DNA from: an uncultured Deefgea sp.
GTDB taxonomy: Bacteria; Pseudomonadota; Gammaproteobacteria; Burkholderiales; Chitinibacteraceae
NCBI RefSeq assembly: GCF_947072475.1
Contig: NZ_CAMTIA010000011.1
Span: 1-64,000, forward strand
Reading direction: 5' to 3'
DNA: 64,000 nt
Under the pieces are notes generated by a model. That model was not told where the DNA came from, did not search any database, and saw nothing but the letters and a program-made list of their open reading frames with translations. Below are positions 17,952-27,974 of the stretch, in pieces; the stretch's first letter is position 1, and every line of letters starts with the position of its first letter. Made by a program: the position numbers and the translations under genes.

Positions 17952-17993
17952 CCAATAAAAAAGCGCAGATTAAAAACTGCGCTTTTTTATTGG
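17952..17993. terminator. Bidirectional terminator, gtsD / gst
   Basis: A perfect 17-bp inverted repeat (CCAATAAAAAAGCGCAG and its complement) around an 8-base loop, with T runs on both strands. It can end gtsD from the left and the glutathione transferase gene from the right. Confidence 0.93.
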
Positions 17994-18073
17994 TTATTGG
18001 TTTAGATTCTGTTAACGCGGGTCTGGCAGATCATACCTAGGCGAGCGTAAACCAACGTCAACAGCGCTTAGAT

Positions 18074-18697
18074 TTAAGCGAGAGAAGTCATCGCTACTGG
18101 CCGAGTTTCAACCATGGCCGCGCGCTCGCCAACCCGCAGGTGATATTGTTGTAAGGCGGGGTAGTGAGTGGCCCATTGCAGTTGGGGTAGGCGTAAATCC
18201 AAGTATTCAAGCATACAAATCACCGCGATATCCGCAATGCTATATGCATCGCCAGAAAACCAGCGCTTTTCTTCCAGTTGGCTTGCTAGTGCGCTGAGGC
18301 CTCGTTTGATTTTGTCTTGCTGGCGGTTGATTGCATCGTGGCTTTGCAAGGCGCTAGGACGGCGCTGCTCCAGCACGATGGCAACGGCGGCATCACAAAT
18401 CCCATCGGCTAAAGCCGCAGTGCGTTTGGCGCTAATCATCGGACGTTGATCGCTTGGAAATAACTTACATACTGGCGATAAGTAGTCTAAATGCTCGGCG
18501 ATAACGCTTGAATCATAAATAACCCGACCATCATCGAGCGCCAAAACCGGCACTTTACCCAGTGGGTTATAGCTTTGAATCAGGGCGTCGTCTTCGCCGG
18601 GCTTGGCGATGATCAGCTCAAAATCGATCTTTTTTTCCGCCAAGACAATGCGAATTTTCCGACCAAAAGGGCTATGTAGTGCGGTAATCAGCTTCAT
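18074..18697 (-). CDS. Glutathione S-transferase family protein
   Basis: Cytosolic 207-residue protein with the thioredoxin-like N-terminal domain (SPFGRKIRIVLAEKKIDFE, the GKVPVL cis-proline loop near residue 50, and the glutathione-contact DSSVIAEHLDY) and an all-helical C-terminal domain with the N-capping AYSIADIAVICML. It resembles YfcF/YibF-type bacterial GSTs. The substrate is unknown. It is a single-gene unit between two terminators. Confidence 0.9.
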   Translation of the reverse strand: MKLITALHSPFGRKIRIVLAEKKIDFELIIAKPGEDDALIQSYNPLGKVPVLALDDGRVIYDSSVIAEHLDYLSPVCKLFPSDQRPMISAKRTAALADGICDAAVAIVLEQRRPSALQSHDAINRQQDKIKRGLSALASQLEEKRWFSGDAYSIADIAVICMLEYLDLRLPQLQWATHYPALQQYHLRVGERAAMVETRPVAMTSLA

Positions 18698-18776
18698 TTT
18701 ATTGGCTTCTCTTGAGACCGAAGTAAGATTCTAGGAGGCATTGGTAAGATAGGCCAGTGAATCCACACCGATACAA

Positions 18777-18802
18777 CAAAAATGCCTCGGTTTCCCGAGG
18801 CA
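18777..18802 (-). terminator. Intrinsic terminator of aceB
   Basis: Read on the minus strand: TGCCTCGG, GAAA loop, CCGAGGCA, then TTTTT. The stem is perfect and lies 25 bases past the aceB stop. Confidence 0.92.
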
Positions 18803-18826
18803 GATTAATGACTACATCGAGTCCGG

Positions 18827-20398
18827 TTAAGCAATTCTGGCGTAGCCCGGCAAAGTCAGAAACTCAATAAACTCATCGGCAGTGGTGATTTGGTCAAAGA
18901 GCTTGGCCGCCTCAGTCAAGGTGGCGCTAAAACGGCCTTGCGCTTGGATTTTAGCCACTTCTTCAGGCAACCATTGATGAAACATCGCCACGGTGACTTT
19001 GCGGCCATCATCGAGTACGCCCTTGTCTGAGCGTAGCCATTGCCAAATTTGCGAGCGACTAATTTCAGCCGTGGCGGCGTCTTCCATCAAGTTATGAATC
19101 GGTACGCAACCCATACCGGCTAACCACGATGCCAAATACTGCACACCGACCGAGATATTGCCGCGTAAACCGGCCTCAGTAATTGGGCTTTCGGGTTGGA
19201 AGTTGAGTAAATCTGCTGCCGAGCAGGCAATATCAGCACGCTGTTTGCTAATTTGATTGGGCTGATCGCCCAAGATCACATCCCAAGCGGCCATCGCGAC
19301 AGGAACTAAGCCCGGATGCGCCACCCAGCCACCATCGTAGCCATCACCGGCATCGCGCTCTTTATCGGCACGCACTTGGCTCATGGCTTTTTCGTTGGCC
19401 ACTGGATCGGATTTAACCGGAATATACGCCGACATGCCGCCCATTGCTGGTGCGCCACGCTGATGACAGGTTTTGAGTAGTAATAAGGAGTACGCGCGCA
19501 TAAACGGCACGGTCATGGTGATTTGGCTGCGATCGGCTAGGCAAAAGTCGCGATCCATGCGGAATTTTTTGATGCAGCTAAAAATATAATCCCAACGCCC
19601 GGCATTTAGACCTGATGAATGCTCACGCAATTCATATAAAATTTCATCCATTTCAAAAGCGGCCAAAATCGTTTCGATCAGAACCGTGCCCTTAATACAG
19701 CCATGGGGCGCCTCAAGCTGACGTTCGGCCCAAGTAAACACGTCATTCCATAAGCGTGCTTCAAGATGGGATTCCATTTTGGGCAAGTAGAAATAACAAG
19801 AGCTGCCTTGGCTGAGGCGATATTGCAGATTGTGAAACACCACTAAACCGAAATCAAATAGCGAACCGGACATGATTTCGCCATCGACTTCGAAATGTTT
19901 TTCCATTAAATGCCAGCCACGTGGCCGAATGACGAGGGTGGCAATTTCAGCGTTGAGCGCGTAAACCTTGCCTTCTGGGCTAGTAAAGTGGATTGTGCGG
20001 CGATAAGCATCACGCACATTGATTTGGCCTTCGATTTGGTTATTCCAAGTGGGGGTATTGGAATCTTCGAAATCGGCCATAAATGATTTTGCCCCAGAAT
20101 TAAGGGCATTGATCATCATTTTTCTTTCGACTGGACCGGTAATTTCGACGCGTCGATCTAATAAATCAGCCGGTAATGGGCTGATTTGCCAGTCGCTGGC
20201 GCGAATGTTTGCCGTTTCGGCAAGAAAATCAGGTTTGATGCCCGCATCCAATTGCGCTTGGCGAGTTTGGCGAGCGGTCATTAATTCACGGCGGCGGGGT
20301 TCAAATTGACGGTGTAGTTGCGCCAAAAAATCAAGTGCCGCTGGCGTTAGGATGCTGCTGACTTCTGGACTCGTTTGACCTTTAATTCGCATATTCAT
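18827..20398 (-). CDS. aceB: Malate synthase A
   Basis: Condenses glyoxylate with acetyl-CoA to malate, the second step of the glyoxylate shunt, allowing growth on acetate or fatty acids. From the ATG at 20398 (AAGGGAG before it) the protein has 523 residues, as expected of the A isoform. Visible are SFMADFEDSNTPTW, VIRPRGWHLMEKH, the glutamate region TVLIETILAAFEMDEIL, NAGRWDYIFS and the late GVQYLASWLAGMGCVP. It lies 99 bases after aceA on the same strand with a hairpin in the gap. Confidence 0.96.
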   Translation of the reverse strand: MNMRIKGQTSPEVSSILTPAALDFLAQLHRQFEPRRRELMTARQTRQAQLDAGIKPDFLAETANIRASDWQISPLPADLLDRRVEITGPVERKMMINALNSGAKSFMADFEDSNTPTWNNQIEGQINVRDAYRRTIHFTSPEGKVYALNAEIATLVIRPRGWHLMEKHFEVDGEIMSGSLFDFGLVVFHNLQYRLSQGSSCYFYLPKMESHLEARLWNDVFTWAERQLEAPHGCIKGTVLIETILAAFEMDEILYELREHSSGLNAGRWDYIFSCIKKFRMDRDFCLADRSQITMTVPFMRAYSLLLLKTCHQRGAPAMGGMSAYIPVKSDPVANEKAMSQVRADKERDAGDGYDGGWVAHPGLVPVAMAAWDVILGDQPNQISKQRADIACSAADLLNFQPESPITEAGLRGNISVGVQYLASWLAGMGCVPIHNLMEDAATAEISRSQIWQWLRSDKGVLDDGRKVTVAMFHQWLPEEVAKIQAQGRFSATLTEAAKLFDQITTADEFIEFLTLPGYARIA

Positions 20399-20420
20399 TG
20401 TGATGCTCCCTTGCAAGAGA

Positions 20421-20490
20421 CTGTGACGACACAAGGTGCCGTCACAGGGTATTTGTCGCTACACCTTATTTAGCATGCTCTATATGCTAA
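20421..20490 (-). other. Two hairpins in the aceA-aceB spacer
   Basis: CTGTGACG (20421-20428) pairs with CGTCACAG (20440-20447), and TTAGCAT (20470-20476) with ATGCTAA (20484-20490). Neither has a T run on the minus strand. They may set the relative stability of the aceA and aceB parts of the message. Confidence 0.45.
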
Positions 20491-20497
20491 TACCCGA

Positions 20498-21778
20498 TTA
20501 ATGAAATTGTTCTTCTTCGGTAGAACCTTGCAAGGCGGTGGTGGATGATTTGCCTTGTTGAATCACTTGAGTCACTTGATCGAAGTAACCGGTGCCAACT
20601 TCCCGCTGGTGTTTTACTGCGGTAAAGCCGCGTGATGCAGCAGCAAATTCAGCTTCTTGCAATTCAACAAAAGCGCTCATGCCTTCGCGTGCATAGCCAT
20701 GCGCCAAATTAAACATGCCGTAGTTCAAGGCATGGAAGCCTGCCAAGGTGATAAATTGGAATTTATACCCCATGGCACCGAGTTCTTTTTGGAACTTGGC
20801 AATCGTGGCGTCATCAAGGTTTTTCTTCCAGTTAAACGATGGCGAGCAGTTATAAGCTAGCAATTTACCAGGGAATTTGGCATGGATAGCATCGGCAAAT
20901 TTGCGCGCATATTCCAAATCAGGCTTGCCGGTTTCACACCAAACCAGATCCGCATAAGGGGCATACGCTAGACCGCGAGAGATGGCTTGGTCTAGACCTG
21001 GATACGTCTTGTAAAAGCCTTCCATCGTGCGCTCGCCAGTGCAGAATGGTTTATCGTTGTCATCTACATCGCTGGTGAGCAAATCAGCCGCTTCAGCGTC
21101 AGTGCGTGCCACGATAATGGTCGGTACGCCCATCACGTCGGCAGCTAAACGCGCGGCAACCAGTTTTTCGATGGCTTCACGCGTTGGCACCAAGACTTTG
21201 CCGCCCATATGACCGCATTTTTTAACTGAGGCCAGTTGGTCTTCAAAGTGAACCCCAGCAGCACCGGCTTCAATCATCGCTTTCATCAACTCGAACGCAT
21301 TCAGTACGCCACCAAAACCCGCTTCGGCATCAGCAACAATCGGTGCGTAAAAATCAATACTGTCATCACCTTCTGAGTGATTGATTTGGTCGGCACGCGC
21401 TAAAGTATTATTAATACGGCGAACAACTTGCGGTACTGAATTGGCTGGATACAGTGATTGATCTGGGTACATTTCACCGGCTTGATTAGCATCCGCCGCC
21501 ACTTGCCAGCCAGAAAGATAAATGGCTTTAAGACCGGCTTTGACTTGTTGCATCGCTTGATTACCGGTCAATGCGCCCAAGGCGTGAACGTAAGGCGTCT
21601 CATGCATGAGTTGCCATAGTTTTTTTGCGCCATGACTTGCAAGGGTATATTCCTGCAATAAAGTACCTCGCAAACGATCTACATCCGCTGCGGTATAAGG
21701 GCGTGTTATGCCCGTCCAACGCGGGTTGGTCTGCCAGTCATTTTCGATTGCTGCGATGCGTTTTGCTTGCGTGCTCAT
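20498..21778 (-). CDS. aceA: Isocitrate lyase
   Basis: Splits isocitrate into glyoxylate and succinate, opening the glyoxylate shunt. The 426-residue protein from the ATG at 21778 (GGAGAT upstream) carries the catalytic cysteine motif KKCGHMGGK, the metal-site aspartates in [10 protein letters not shown], and YNCSPSFNW. The length is that of the shorter enterobacterial-type enzyme. The order aceA then aceB is the reverse of E. coli. Upstream lies a TGTAGT-type inverted repeat shared with sugar genes. Confidence 0.97.
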   Translation of the reverse strand: MSTQAKRIAAIENDWQTNPRWTGITRPYTAADVDRLRGTLLQEYTLASHGAKKLWQLMHETPYVHALGALTGNQAMQQVKAGLKAIYLSGWQVAADANQAGEMYPDQSLYPANSVPQVVRRINNTLARADQINHSEGDDSIDFYAPIVADAEAGFGGVLNAFELMKAMIEAGAAGVHFEDQLASVKKCGHMGGKVLVPTREAIEKLVAARLAADVMGVPTIIVARTDAEAADLLTSDVDDNDKPFCTGERTMEGFYKTYPGLDQAISRGLAYAPYADLVWCETGKPDLEYARKFADAIHAKFPGKLLAYNCSPSFNWKKNLDDATIAKFQKELGAMGYKFQFITLAGFHALNYGMFNLAHGYAREGMSAFVELQEAEFAAASRGFTAVKHQREVGTGYFDQVTQVIQQGKSSTTALQGSTEEEQFH

Positions 21779-22015
21779 ACTGATCTCCGTGTTGGTTAGG
21801 GCAATTTTGAGTGTACTTATTTTGAACACCTTTTAAGTGGTCACTTTGGCAGCAATCTAAAATCATTGGGTATATACAATACTCAGGGTGGTTTTAAATC
21901 CTTGGCCTCAGTGATCAAGCGCGGTATTTCAATTGTCTATCGTGTGCACTCGCTATTGCTTTCATTGAAGCAGGGTTTTTATTCAGTGCAATGTTTTTAT
22001 TGCGCTGCACCATAG

Positions 22016-22039
22016 TGTAGTCGAATTATTCTTACTACA
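22016..22039. promoter_or_regulatory. TGTAGT-N12-ACTACA inverted repeat, aceA/grpE region
   Basis: Perfect 6-bp arms and a 12-base centre that shares TATTCT with the gtsA site at the same position. It lies 238 bases before aceA and 110 before grpE, so which gene it serves is open. Confidence 0.5.
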
Positions 22040-22087
22040 TATTGGGGCTTGCCTGTAGAGGGTTTCTATTTTGTCGGTGACCCCGCT

Positions 22088-22115
22088 CTTGAAAAGCAAG
22101 TGCCTACCCCCATTT
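22088..22115 (+). promoter_or_regulatory. Sigma-32 heat-shock promoter of grpE
   Basis: CTTGAA (22088-22093), a 14-base spacer and CCCCATTT (22108-22115) match the sigma-32 consensus essentially perfectly. The start codon of grpE is 33 bases further on. Confidence 0.92.
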
Positions 22116-22148
22116 CATATCGGAACGTAACAAATTTGGAGTGCAGCA

Positions 22149-22700
22149 ATGAGTCAAGACAATATTCAAGACGTAAATAAAGACGCAATTGAACAAGAGC
22201 CCGTCGTGGCCCCTGCGGTAGAAACCGTGGCTGATGAAGTTGATAGTGGCATTGAGGCGCAATTGAGCGCCGCTTTGGCTGATCTAGATAAAGCACGCCA
22301 AGATATTTTGTATATTCGCGCTGAAGCGGAAAATGCCCGTCGCCGTGCATTAGAAGAAAATGAACGCACCCGCAAATTTGCTTTAGAAAAATTTGCGCGT
22401 GAAGTCATTGCCGTCAAAGACGCGATTGATATGGCTTTGCTGGATGAATCGGGCAATTTTGAAGGGCTGAAAACGGGCGTTGATTTAACCGCGAAAAGTC
22501 TTAGCAATGTGTTTGAAAAGTTTGATCTACTGGAAATTAACCCGATCGGTGAAAAATTAGATCCAAACAAGCATCAAGCAATTTCAATGGCACCCAGTGA
22601 TGAAGAAGCCAATACGGTGATTCAAGTGATGCAAAAAGGCTATGAATTATCTGGCCGCGTAATCCGCCCAGCCATGGTTGTGGTTGCGGCAGCAAAATAA
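22149..22700 (+). CDS. grpE: Nucleotide exchange factor GrpE
   Basis: Releases ADP from DnaK and so resets the chaperone cycle. The 183-residue protein has an acidic, flexible N terminus (1-40), a long coiled coil (about 40-90, ALADLDKARQDILYIRAEAENARRR) and the C-terminal beta domain with HQAISMAPSDEEANTV and the final GYELSGRVIRPAMVVV. TGGAG precedes the ATG. It stands first in the grpE-dnaK-dnaJ cluster behind its own heat-shock promoter. Confidence 0.96.
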   Translation: MSQDNIQDVNKDAIEQEPVVAPAVETVADEVDSGIEAQLSAALADLDKARQDILYIRAEAENARRRALEENERTRKFALEKFAREVIAVKDAIDMALLDESGNFEGLKTGVDLTAKSLSNVFEKFDLLEINPIGEKLDPNKHQAISMAPSDEEANTVIQVMQKGYELSGRVIRPAMVVVAAAK

Positions 22701-22727
22701 TTTATTAGCATAAATGAAGTCGGTGGG

Positions 22728-22755
22728 CTTGAAATGCAAATACCAATCCCCACTT
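22728..22755 (+). promoter_or_regulatory. Sigma-32 heat-shock promoter of dnaK
   Basis: CTTGAA (22728-22733), 14-base spacer, CCCCACTT (22748-22755). It differs from the grpE promoter at one -10 base, and lies 71 bases before the dnaK start codon. Confidence 0.88.
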
Positions 22756-22826
22756 GATTATTAAGGTTAATTGAACAAGGTGCTCCGCTTAGCGTGAGCC
22801 GCAATTAGAAAGAAGGAAAATACGAC

Positions 22827-24740
22827 ATGGCTAAAATTATTGGTATCGATTTAGGTACAACCAACTCTTGTGTGGCTGTTTTAGAAAACGGTCAACCTAA
22901 AGTGATCGAAAATGCTGAAGGTGCGCGCACGACACCTTCGATTATTGCTTATCAAGAAGACGGCGAAATTTTGGTTGGCGCGCCAGCTAAACGCCAAGCG
23001 GTAACAAACCCAAAAAATACTTTGTACGCAGTGAAGCGTTTGATCGGCCGCAAGTTCGTCGATAAAGAAGTAAAAAAAGACATCGATTCAATGCCATTCT
23101 CGATCGTGGCTGCGGACAACGGCGATGCTTGGGTTTCGGTTCGCGACAAAAAAATGGCACCACCGCAAATTTCGGCTGAAATCTTGCGCAAAATGAAAAA
23201 AACTGCCGAAGACTACCTCGGTGAAGAAGTCACTGAAGCCGTTATTACGGTTCCGGCTTACTTTAACGATAGCCAACGTCAAGCGACTAAAGACGCCGGC
23301 CGTATCGCTGGTTTGGACGTAAAACGCATTATCAATGAGCCAACTGCTGCGGCAATGGCGTTTGGTATGGATAAAGTGGGCCAAGGCGATCGCAAAGTTG
23401 CGGTGTATGACTTGGGTGGTGGTACGTTTGATATTTCGATCATCGACATCGCTGATGTGGATGGCTCGACGGCATTTGAAGTATTGGCTACCAACGGCGA
23501 TACCTTCTTGGGCGGTGAAGATTTTGACCAACGTTTGATGGATTACATCATTGCTGAGTTCAAGAAAGAACAAGGCATTGACCTGAAAAACGACGTAATG
23601 GCATTGCAACGCTTAAAAGAAGCGGCAGAAAAAGCCAAAATCGAATTGTCGAGTGCAGCACAAACTGAAATCAACTTGCCATACGTAACAATGGACGCAA
23701 CGGGTCCTAAGCATTTGGTATTGAAAATCACTCGCGCTAAATTTGAATCTTTGGTTGAAGACTTAATTACCCGCTCAATCGAGCCATGCAAGATTGCGCT
23801 GAAAGATTCCGGTCTAAAAGCGTCAGACATCGATGATGTGATCTTGGTTGGCGGTCAAACGCGTATGCCGATGGTGCTGGAAAAAGTAAAAGAATTCTTC
23901 GGTAAAGAGCCACGTCGTGACGTGAATCCAGACGAAGCGGTTGCAGTTGGTGCGGCATTGCAAGGCGCGGTATTGGGTGGCGATCGTAAAGACATCTTGC
24001 TCTTGGACGTTACGCCATTGTCACTCGGTATCGAAACTTTGGGCGGCGTGTTGACTAAGCTGATCAAAAAGAACACCACGATTCCAACTAAGGCATCACA
24101 AACGTTCTCTACCGCTGAAGACAACCAAAACGCAGTAACGATTCACGTGTTGCAAGGTGAGCGTGAAAAAGCGTCGGCGAATAAATCGTTGGGTCAATTC
24201 AACTTGGGCGATATTCCAGCGGCAGCGCGCGGTGTACCACAAATTGAAGTGACTTTTGATATCGATGCTAATGGTATCTTGCACGTTGGTGCGAAAGACA
24301 AAGCATCAGGTAAAGAAGCTAAAATCACGATTCAAGCGTCATCGGGTTTGTCAGAAGCCGAAATCGAAGCGATGGTAAAAGACGCTGAGTTGAATGCGGA
24401 AGAAGACAAAAAATTAGTCGAATTAGTGCAAGCGCGCAATGCGGGCGAAGGCATGATTCATCAAGTGACTAAAATGTTGGCGGATGCTGGCGATAAAGTG
24501 ACTGCTGACGAAAAAACCGTGATTGAAGCCGCAGTGAAAGAGCTTGAAGAAGTAGTTAAAGGCGACGACAAAGAAGTGATCGAAGCTAAGACTGAAGCAT
24601 TGATGCAAGCGAGCCACAAAGTTGCTGAGAAAATGTACGCTGAGCAAGCCGCACCAGAAGCTGGTGCAGCACCGGCTGGTGATGCAAAAGACGATGGCAA
24701 CGTGGTTGATGCTGAATTTACCGAAGTAAAAGACAAGTAA
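22827..24740 (+). CDS. dnaK: Chaperone DnaK (Hsp70)
   Basis: ATP-driven chaperone that binds exposed hydrophobic segments of client proteins; 637 residues, full length. The nucleotide-binding domain shows [14 protein letters not shown] at 4-17, [13 protein letters not shown] near 195 and VGGQTRMP near 340; the linker is [13 protein letters not shown]; the substrate domain follows; the tail ends in [13 protein letters not shown] precedes the ATG. It works with the flanking grpE and dnaJ products and usually also restrains sigma-32. Confidence 0.98.
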   Translation: MAKIIGIDLGTTNSCVAVLENGQPKVIENAEGARTTPSIIAYQEDGEILVGAPAKRQAVTNPKNTLYAVKRLIGRKFVDKEVKKDIDSMPFSIVAADNGDAWVSVRDKKMAPPQISAEILRKMKKTAEDYLGEEVTEAVITVPAYFNDSQRQATKDAGRIAGLDVKRIINEPTAAAMAFGMDKVGQGDRKVAVYDLGGGTFDISIIDIADVDGSTAFEVLATNGDTFLGGEDFDQRLMDYIIAEFKKEQGIDLKNDVMALQRLKEAAEKAKIELSSAAQTEINLPYVTMDATGPKHLVLKITRAKFESLVEDLITRSIEPCKIALKDSGLKASDIDDVILVGGQTRMPMVLEKVKEFFGKEPRRDVNPDEAVAVGAALQGAVLGGDRKDILLLDVTPLSLGIETLGGVLTKLIKKNTTIPTKASQTFSTAEDNQNAVTIHVLQGEREKASANKSLGQFNLGDIPAAARGVPQIEVTFDIDANGILHVGAKDKASGKEAKITIQASSGLSEAEIEAMVKDAELNAEEDKKLVELVQARNAGEGMIHQVTKMLADAGDKVTADEKTVIEAAVKELEEVVKGDDKEVIEAKTEALMQASHKVAEKMYAEQAAPEAGAAPAGDAKDDGNVVDAEFTEVKDK

Positions 24741-24758
24741 TTTGGCATAAGCAGATAG

Positions 24759-24794
24759 GCACAGCGCTTGCAATGCAGGCGGCTGTGCTTTTTT
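24759..24794 (+). terminator. Terminator/attenuator between dnaK and dnaJ
   Basis: GCACAGC pairs with GCTGTGC around an inner GC-rich arm, followed by six T residues. dnaJ begins 19 bases later and I see no sigma-32 promoter in the gap, so it probably lets only part of the dnaK transcript continue. Confidence 0.78.
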
Positions 24795-24812
24795 GTCTCA
24801 GGGATAAGCATC

Positions 24813-25937
24813 ATGGCAAAAAAAGATTTTTATGACATTTTGGGCGTTAATCGCGACGCTTCAGACGAAGAAATTAAAAAAGCGTATCGCAAACTGGCGA
24901 TGAAATACCATCCGGACCGTAACCCGGACAGCAAAGAAGCTGAAGACAAATTTAAAGAAGGTAAAGAAGCCTACGAAATTTTATCGGACGATCAAAAACG
25001 CGCAGCCTACGATCAATACGGGCATGCCGGTGTTGACCAGCAAGCCGGTATGGGTGGCGGCGGTGGCGGCGGTTTTGGTGATTTTGCTGATATTTTTGGT
25101 GATATTTTTGGCGGTGGCGGCGGTAGTAGCCGTGGCGGACGGAGTAATGTTTATCGCGGTGCTGATTTACGCTACAACATGGAAATCACGCTGGAAGACG
25201 CGGCACGTGGCGTAGAAAAGCAGATTAAAATTCCATCGCATGATGAATGTGACGTTTGCCATGGTTCTGGTGCTAAGCCCGGTACCGAAGCAACAACCTG
25301 CCATACCTGTGGCGGTCATGGTCAAGTTCGTGTGTCGCAAGGTTTCTTTAGCGTTCAGCAGACCTGCCCGACATGTCATGGTTCGGGGAAATACATTCCT
25401 GACCCATGTCGTAATTGTAAAGGCACTGGTCGCGTGCAAACGCACAAAACATTGGCGGTAAAAATTCCTGCTGGTGTGGATGAAGGTGATCGTATTCGCT
25501 TGAGTGGAGAGGGCGAAGCCGGTGTGAATGGTGGGCCTCCAGGTGATTTATACGTTGTGATTCATGTTAAAGAGCACGCCGTATTTAATCGCGAAGGCAA
25601 TGATTTGCATTGTGAGATGCCAATTAGTTTTAGCTGTGCGGCATTGGGCGGTGAAATCGAAATTCCTACTTTATCGGGTAAGGCGCGAATTACGATTCCA
25701 GCAGAAACGCAAACCGGACAGGTATTTCGTTTACGTAGCAAGGGGATTAAGGGCGTGCGTAGCGCAATGACTGGCGATTTAATGTGCCATGTTGTGGTGG
25801 AAACGCCAGTGAAGCTCACTGCGCGTCAAAAAGAATTGCTAAAAGAGTTCGAAGAAATCAGCCAAGGTGATTCAGATAAGCACAATCCGCGTGCTAAATC
25901 ATTTATGGATAAAGTGAAAGATTTTTTCGCAACTTAA
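24813..25937 (+). CDS. dnaJ: Chaperone DnaJ (Hsp40)
   Basis: Co-chaperone that delivers clients to DnaK and stimulates its ATPase. Order of domains in 374 residues: J domain with HPD at 33-35, a glycine/phenylalanine-rich linker (about 75-120), the zinc domain with four CxxCxGxG repeats ([32 protein letters not shown]) and the C-terminal substrate domain. The ATG at 24813 follows CAGGGATAA; earlier in-frame codons lie in the terminator hairpin. Confidence 0.97.
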   Translation: MAKKDFYDILGVNRDASDEEIKKAYRKLAMKYHPDRNPDSKEAEDKFKEGKEAYEILSDDQKRAAYDQYGHAGVDQQAGMGGGGGGGFGDFADIFGDIFGGGGGSSRGGRSNVYRGADLRYNMEITLEDAARGVEKQIKIPSHDECDVCHGSGAKPGTEATTCHTCGGHGQVRVSQGFFSVQQTCPTCHGSGKYIPDPCRNCKGTGRVQTHKTLAVKIPAGVDEGDRIRLSGEGEAGVNGGPPGDLYVVIHVKEHAVFNREGNDLHCEMPISFSCAALGGEIEIPTLSGKARITIPAETQTGQVFRLRSKGIKGVRSAMTGDLMCHVVVETPVKLTARQKELLKEFEEISQGDSDKHNPRAKSFMDKVKDFFAT

Positions 25938-25957
25938 TGCGTTTGAATTGGTGTTAA

Positions 25958-25992
25958 CAATAAAAAAGAGCCGATTCGGCTCTTTTTTATTG
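25958..25992. terminator. Bidirectional terminator, dnaJ / binding-protein gene
   Basis: A near-perfect palindrome AATAAAAAAGAGCC-GATTC-GGCTCTTTTTTATT with T runs on both strands. It lies between two convergent genes and can serve both. Confidence 0.93.
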
Positions 25993-26002
25993 AATAGCGC
26001 AA

Positions 26003-27157
26003 CTATCGGGATAACGCCCCTGTTGGTGACATCATAGTGATTTCGCCAAAGTTGGAACCATTGCGATTTTTGTCACTGTAATCAATGGTAAATCCGCCTA
26101 AATCATATTTTTTCATTGTGGTTAAGGCGTTGTAAATACTTGAACGAGTCGGGGTTTTTCCTGCTCTTTTAATGGCCTCAACAATGAGCCGAGCAGAAAT
26201 ATAACCTTCGAGCATGGCATAACTTGGGTAATTGGCAATGGCTGACAAAGATTCTTCTTTGCCTGAACCCGTTCCCATTTCATTAAAAACGGCAGCTTGA
26301 AATTCTTGAATCAACTTGCTGCGGCTATTATATGGATAAGGATAGGCTTGGCTAATTCCTAAACCATGCGCCCCTTTCTTACCAATTGTTTTGGCGACCT
26401 CTTCAAACTGGACTGGCGAAAGAGAGTAAAGCTGTGATGTACCGCCTTTCTCTTTATATTGCTGCACAAATGAAGCGGCGGGTTTAGAGAGCGCAACGAC
26501 AATAATGGCTTCTGGATTTATTTTAGCGAGCTCTTGTGCGGCTTTATTGGTGTCGCCGGATTTGTTGTCATACCAAGCTTCACCGACTAATTTAAGCTGA
26601 TGTTTGGCCAACGAAGCTTTTAATGCTGCCACGCCAGCCTCGCCTAATTCGCCTTTTTCGGCAACGACCGCAACTTTAGTAACCCCTAAATTACCGACGA
26701 GTAATTTGATTATGCGATCAGTTTCTTGATTGTAACTACTGCGGGTATTAAAAATAAATAAATTACCGGCATTGCGAATGGATTCGGCACCACTATGAAC
26801 ACCAACTAAAGGAATGCCTGAATGATCTAATGTTTTGGTTTTGATGAGCTCAGAAATACCTGAGGTGCCAAAATAAGAAATTAATGCCACTGCATTTTCT
26901 TTTTCAATAAAGTCTTGGGTGTTTTTTAGTGTTTTTTGTGCGTCGTAAGCATCATCACGCACAATGTGATTGATTAATTCGCCGTTGATACCGCCTCGGC
27001 CATTAATACTATTAAAATAGAGCGAAGCGCCAAGCGCAATCGCTTTGCCGGTTTCGGCGGCAATACCCGTGGTGGGTACGGATTGCCCAATGACAATTTC
27101 TGCATTTGCAAAAGTCGCGATGGATAAACTGGCGCTAATAATGAGTTTTTTTAACAC
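26003..27157 (-). CDS. Orphan ABC substrate-binding protein, LivJ-like
   Basis: Periplasmic binding protein of the branched-chain amino acid family (type I fold, Peripla_BP_6). Residues 1-19 form a signal peptide (SIATFANA/E). Family features include IVIGQSVPTTGIAAETGK, the GGINGELINHIVRDD block, SYFGTSGISE and the late YAMLEGYISARLIVEAIKRAG. Length is 384 residues. No permease or ATPase gene is near, so it may feed a distant transporter or act as a sensor partner (inference). The ligand is unknown. Confidence 0.87.
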   Translation of the reverse strand: MLKKLIISASLSIATFANAEIVIGQSVPTTGIAAETGKAIALGASLYFNSINGRGGINGELINHIVRDDAYDAQKTLKNTQDFIEKENAVALISYFGTSGISELIKTKTLDHSGIPLVGVHSGAESIRNAGNLFIFNTRSSYNQETDRIIKLLVGNLGVTKVAVVAEKGELGEAGVAALKASLAKHQLKLVGEAWYDNKSGDTNKAAQELAKINPEAIIVVALSKPAASFVQQYKEKGGTSQLYSLSPVQFEEVAKTIGKKGAHGLGISQAYPYPYNSRSKLIQEFQAAVFNEMGTGSGKEESLSAIANYPSYAMLEGYISARLIVEAIKRAGKTPTRSSIYNALTTMKKYDLGGFTIDYSDKNRNGSNFGEITMMSPTGALSR

Positions 27158-27401
27158 GTCCTATTCCCCTCCAAGTGTCATTCTTTATCGAGCATCTTAA
27201 ATTATTGTTTGCTGATGGTATAGTATTCAGCGAATACGGCGTTGTAATGCGACGAAGTACCGTCAATTTGAGCATTTTAGGGACGGTGACTGAGTTAGAA
27301 TAACGTTAATGGTGCAGTGCACCGTGCGCAGATAGTTTGAATCTTTTATTTCTTTGGGGTTGCGCCATTCCTTAAGCGTCCCGTTGTTTTGGAGTGTTGT
27401 C

Positions 27402-27887
27402 ATGCGGCGTGCCGTTTACGCAGGTAGTTTTGACCCTGTAACAAAGGGGCATTTATGGATGATCGAGCATGGCGTTAAATTATTTGACGAAATGATTGTC
27501 GCCATTGGTGAAAATCCCGATAAACGTTACACGTTTAGCGTTGAAGATCGTGTGGCGATGCTGCGCGAAACCACCAATCAATGGCCTAATTTACGCGTTG
27601 AAACCTTTGAAAATCGTTTCTTAGTGGATTATGCGCGTGAGCAAGGTGCGCAATTTATTTTGCGGGGGATTCGTGAAGCAGCGGATTATGAATTTGAACG
27701 CAAAATGCGCTATGTGAATGCTGATCTAGCGCCACACATTGATACGGTCTTTTTAATGCCGCCGCGCGAGATCGCCGAAATCAGCTCGACGATGGTGAAG
27801 GGCTTAGTTGGCCCCACCGGTTGGGAAAATGTCGTGAAGCAATATGTGCCTGATCCGGTCTTTTTGCGTTTGCTGGCCGGCCGTTAA
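27402..27887 (+). CDS. coaD: Phosphopantetheine adenylyltransferase
   Basis: Adenylates 4'-phosphopantetheine to dephospho-CoA, the penultimate step of CoA synthesis. The 161-residue protein starts at the ATG at 27402 with TGGAG upstream. [11 protein letters not shown] (residues 6-16) is the TxGH nucleotidyltransferase signature and EISSTMVK near 127 is the second active-site motif; [13 protein letters not shown] lies between. The frame is open further upstream, but an N-terminal extension would be foreign to the family. Confidence 0.96.
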   Translation: MRRAVYAGSFDPVTKGHLWMIEHGVKLFDEMIVAIGENPDKRYTFSVEDRVAMLRETTNQWPNLRVETFENRFLVDYAREQGAQFILRGIREAADYEFERKMRYVNADLAPHIDTVFLMPPREIAEISSTMVKGLVGPTGWENVVKQYVPDPVFLRLLAGR

Positions 27888-27974
27888 ACCTTGATTTTGT
27901 GGAAATAAATACCACTAAGCTCATCGAAATCGGTCTGAGCTGTTAAACTACGCTTTTGCTTTTCAGTTGCTGCC

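Larger units (their letters stand above)
21779..22148. other. Divergent aceA / grpE control region
   Basis: This 370-base stretch holds no gene. It contains the TGTAGT-N12-ACTACA repeat at 22016-22039 and the heat-shock promoter at 22088-22115. The aceA promoter must lie on the minus strand in the left part; I could not choose one box pair with confidence. Confidence 0.6.
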
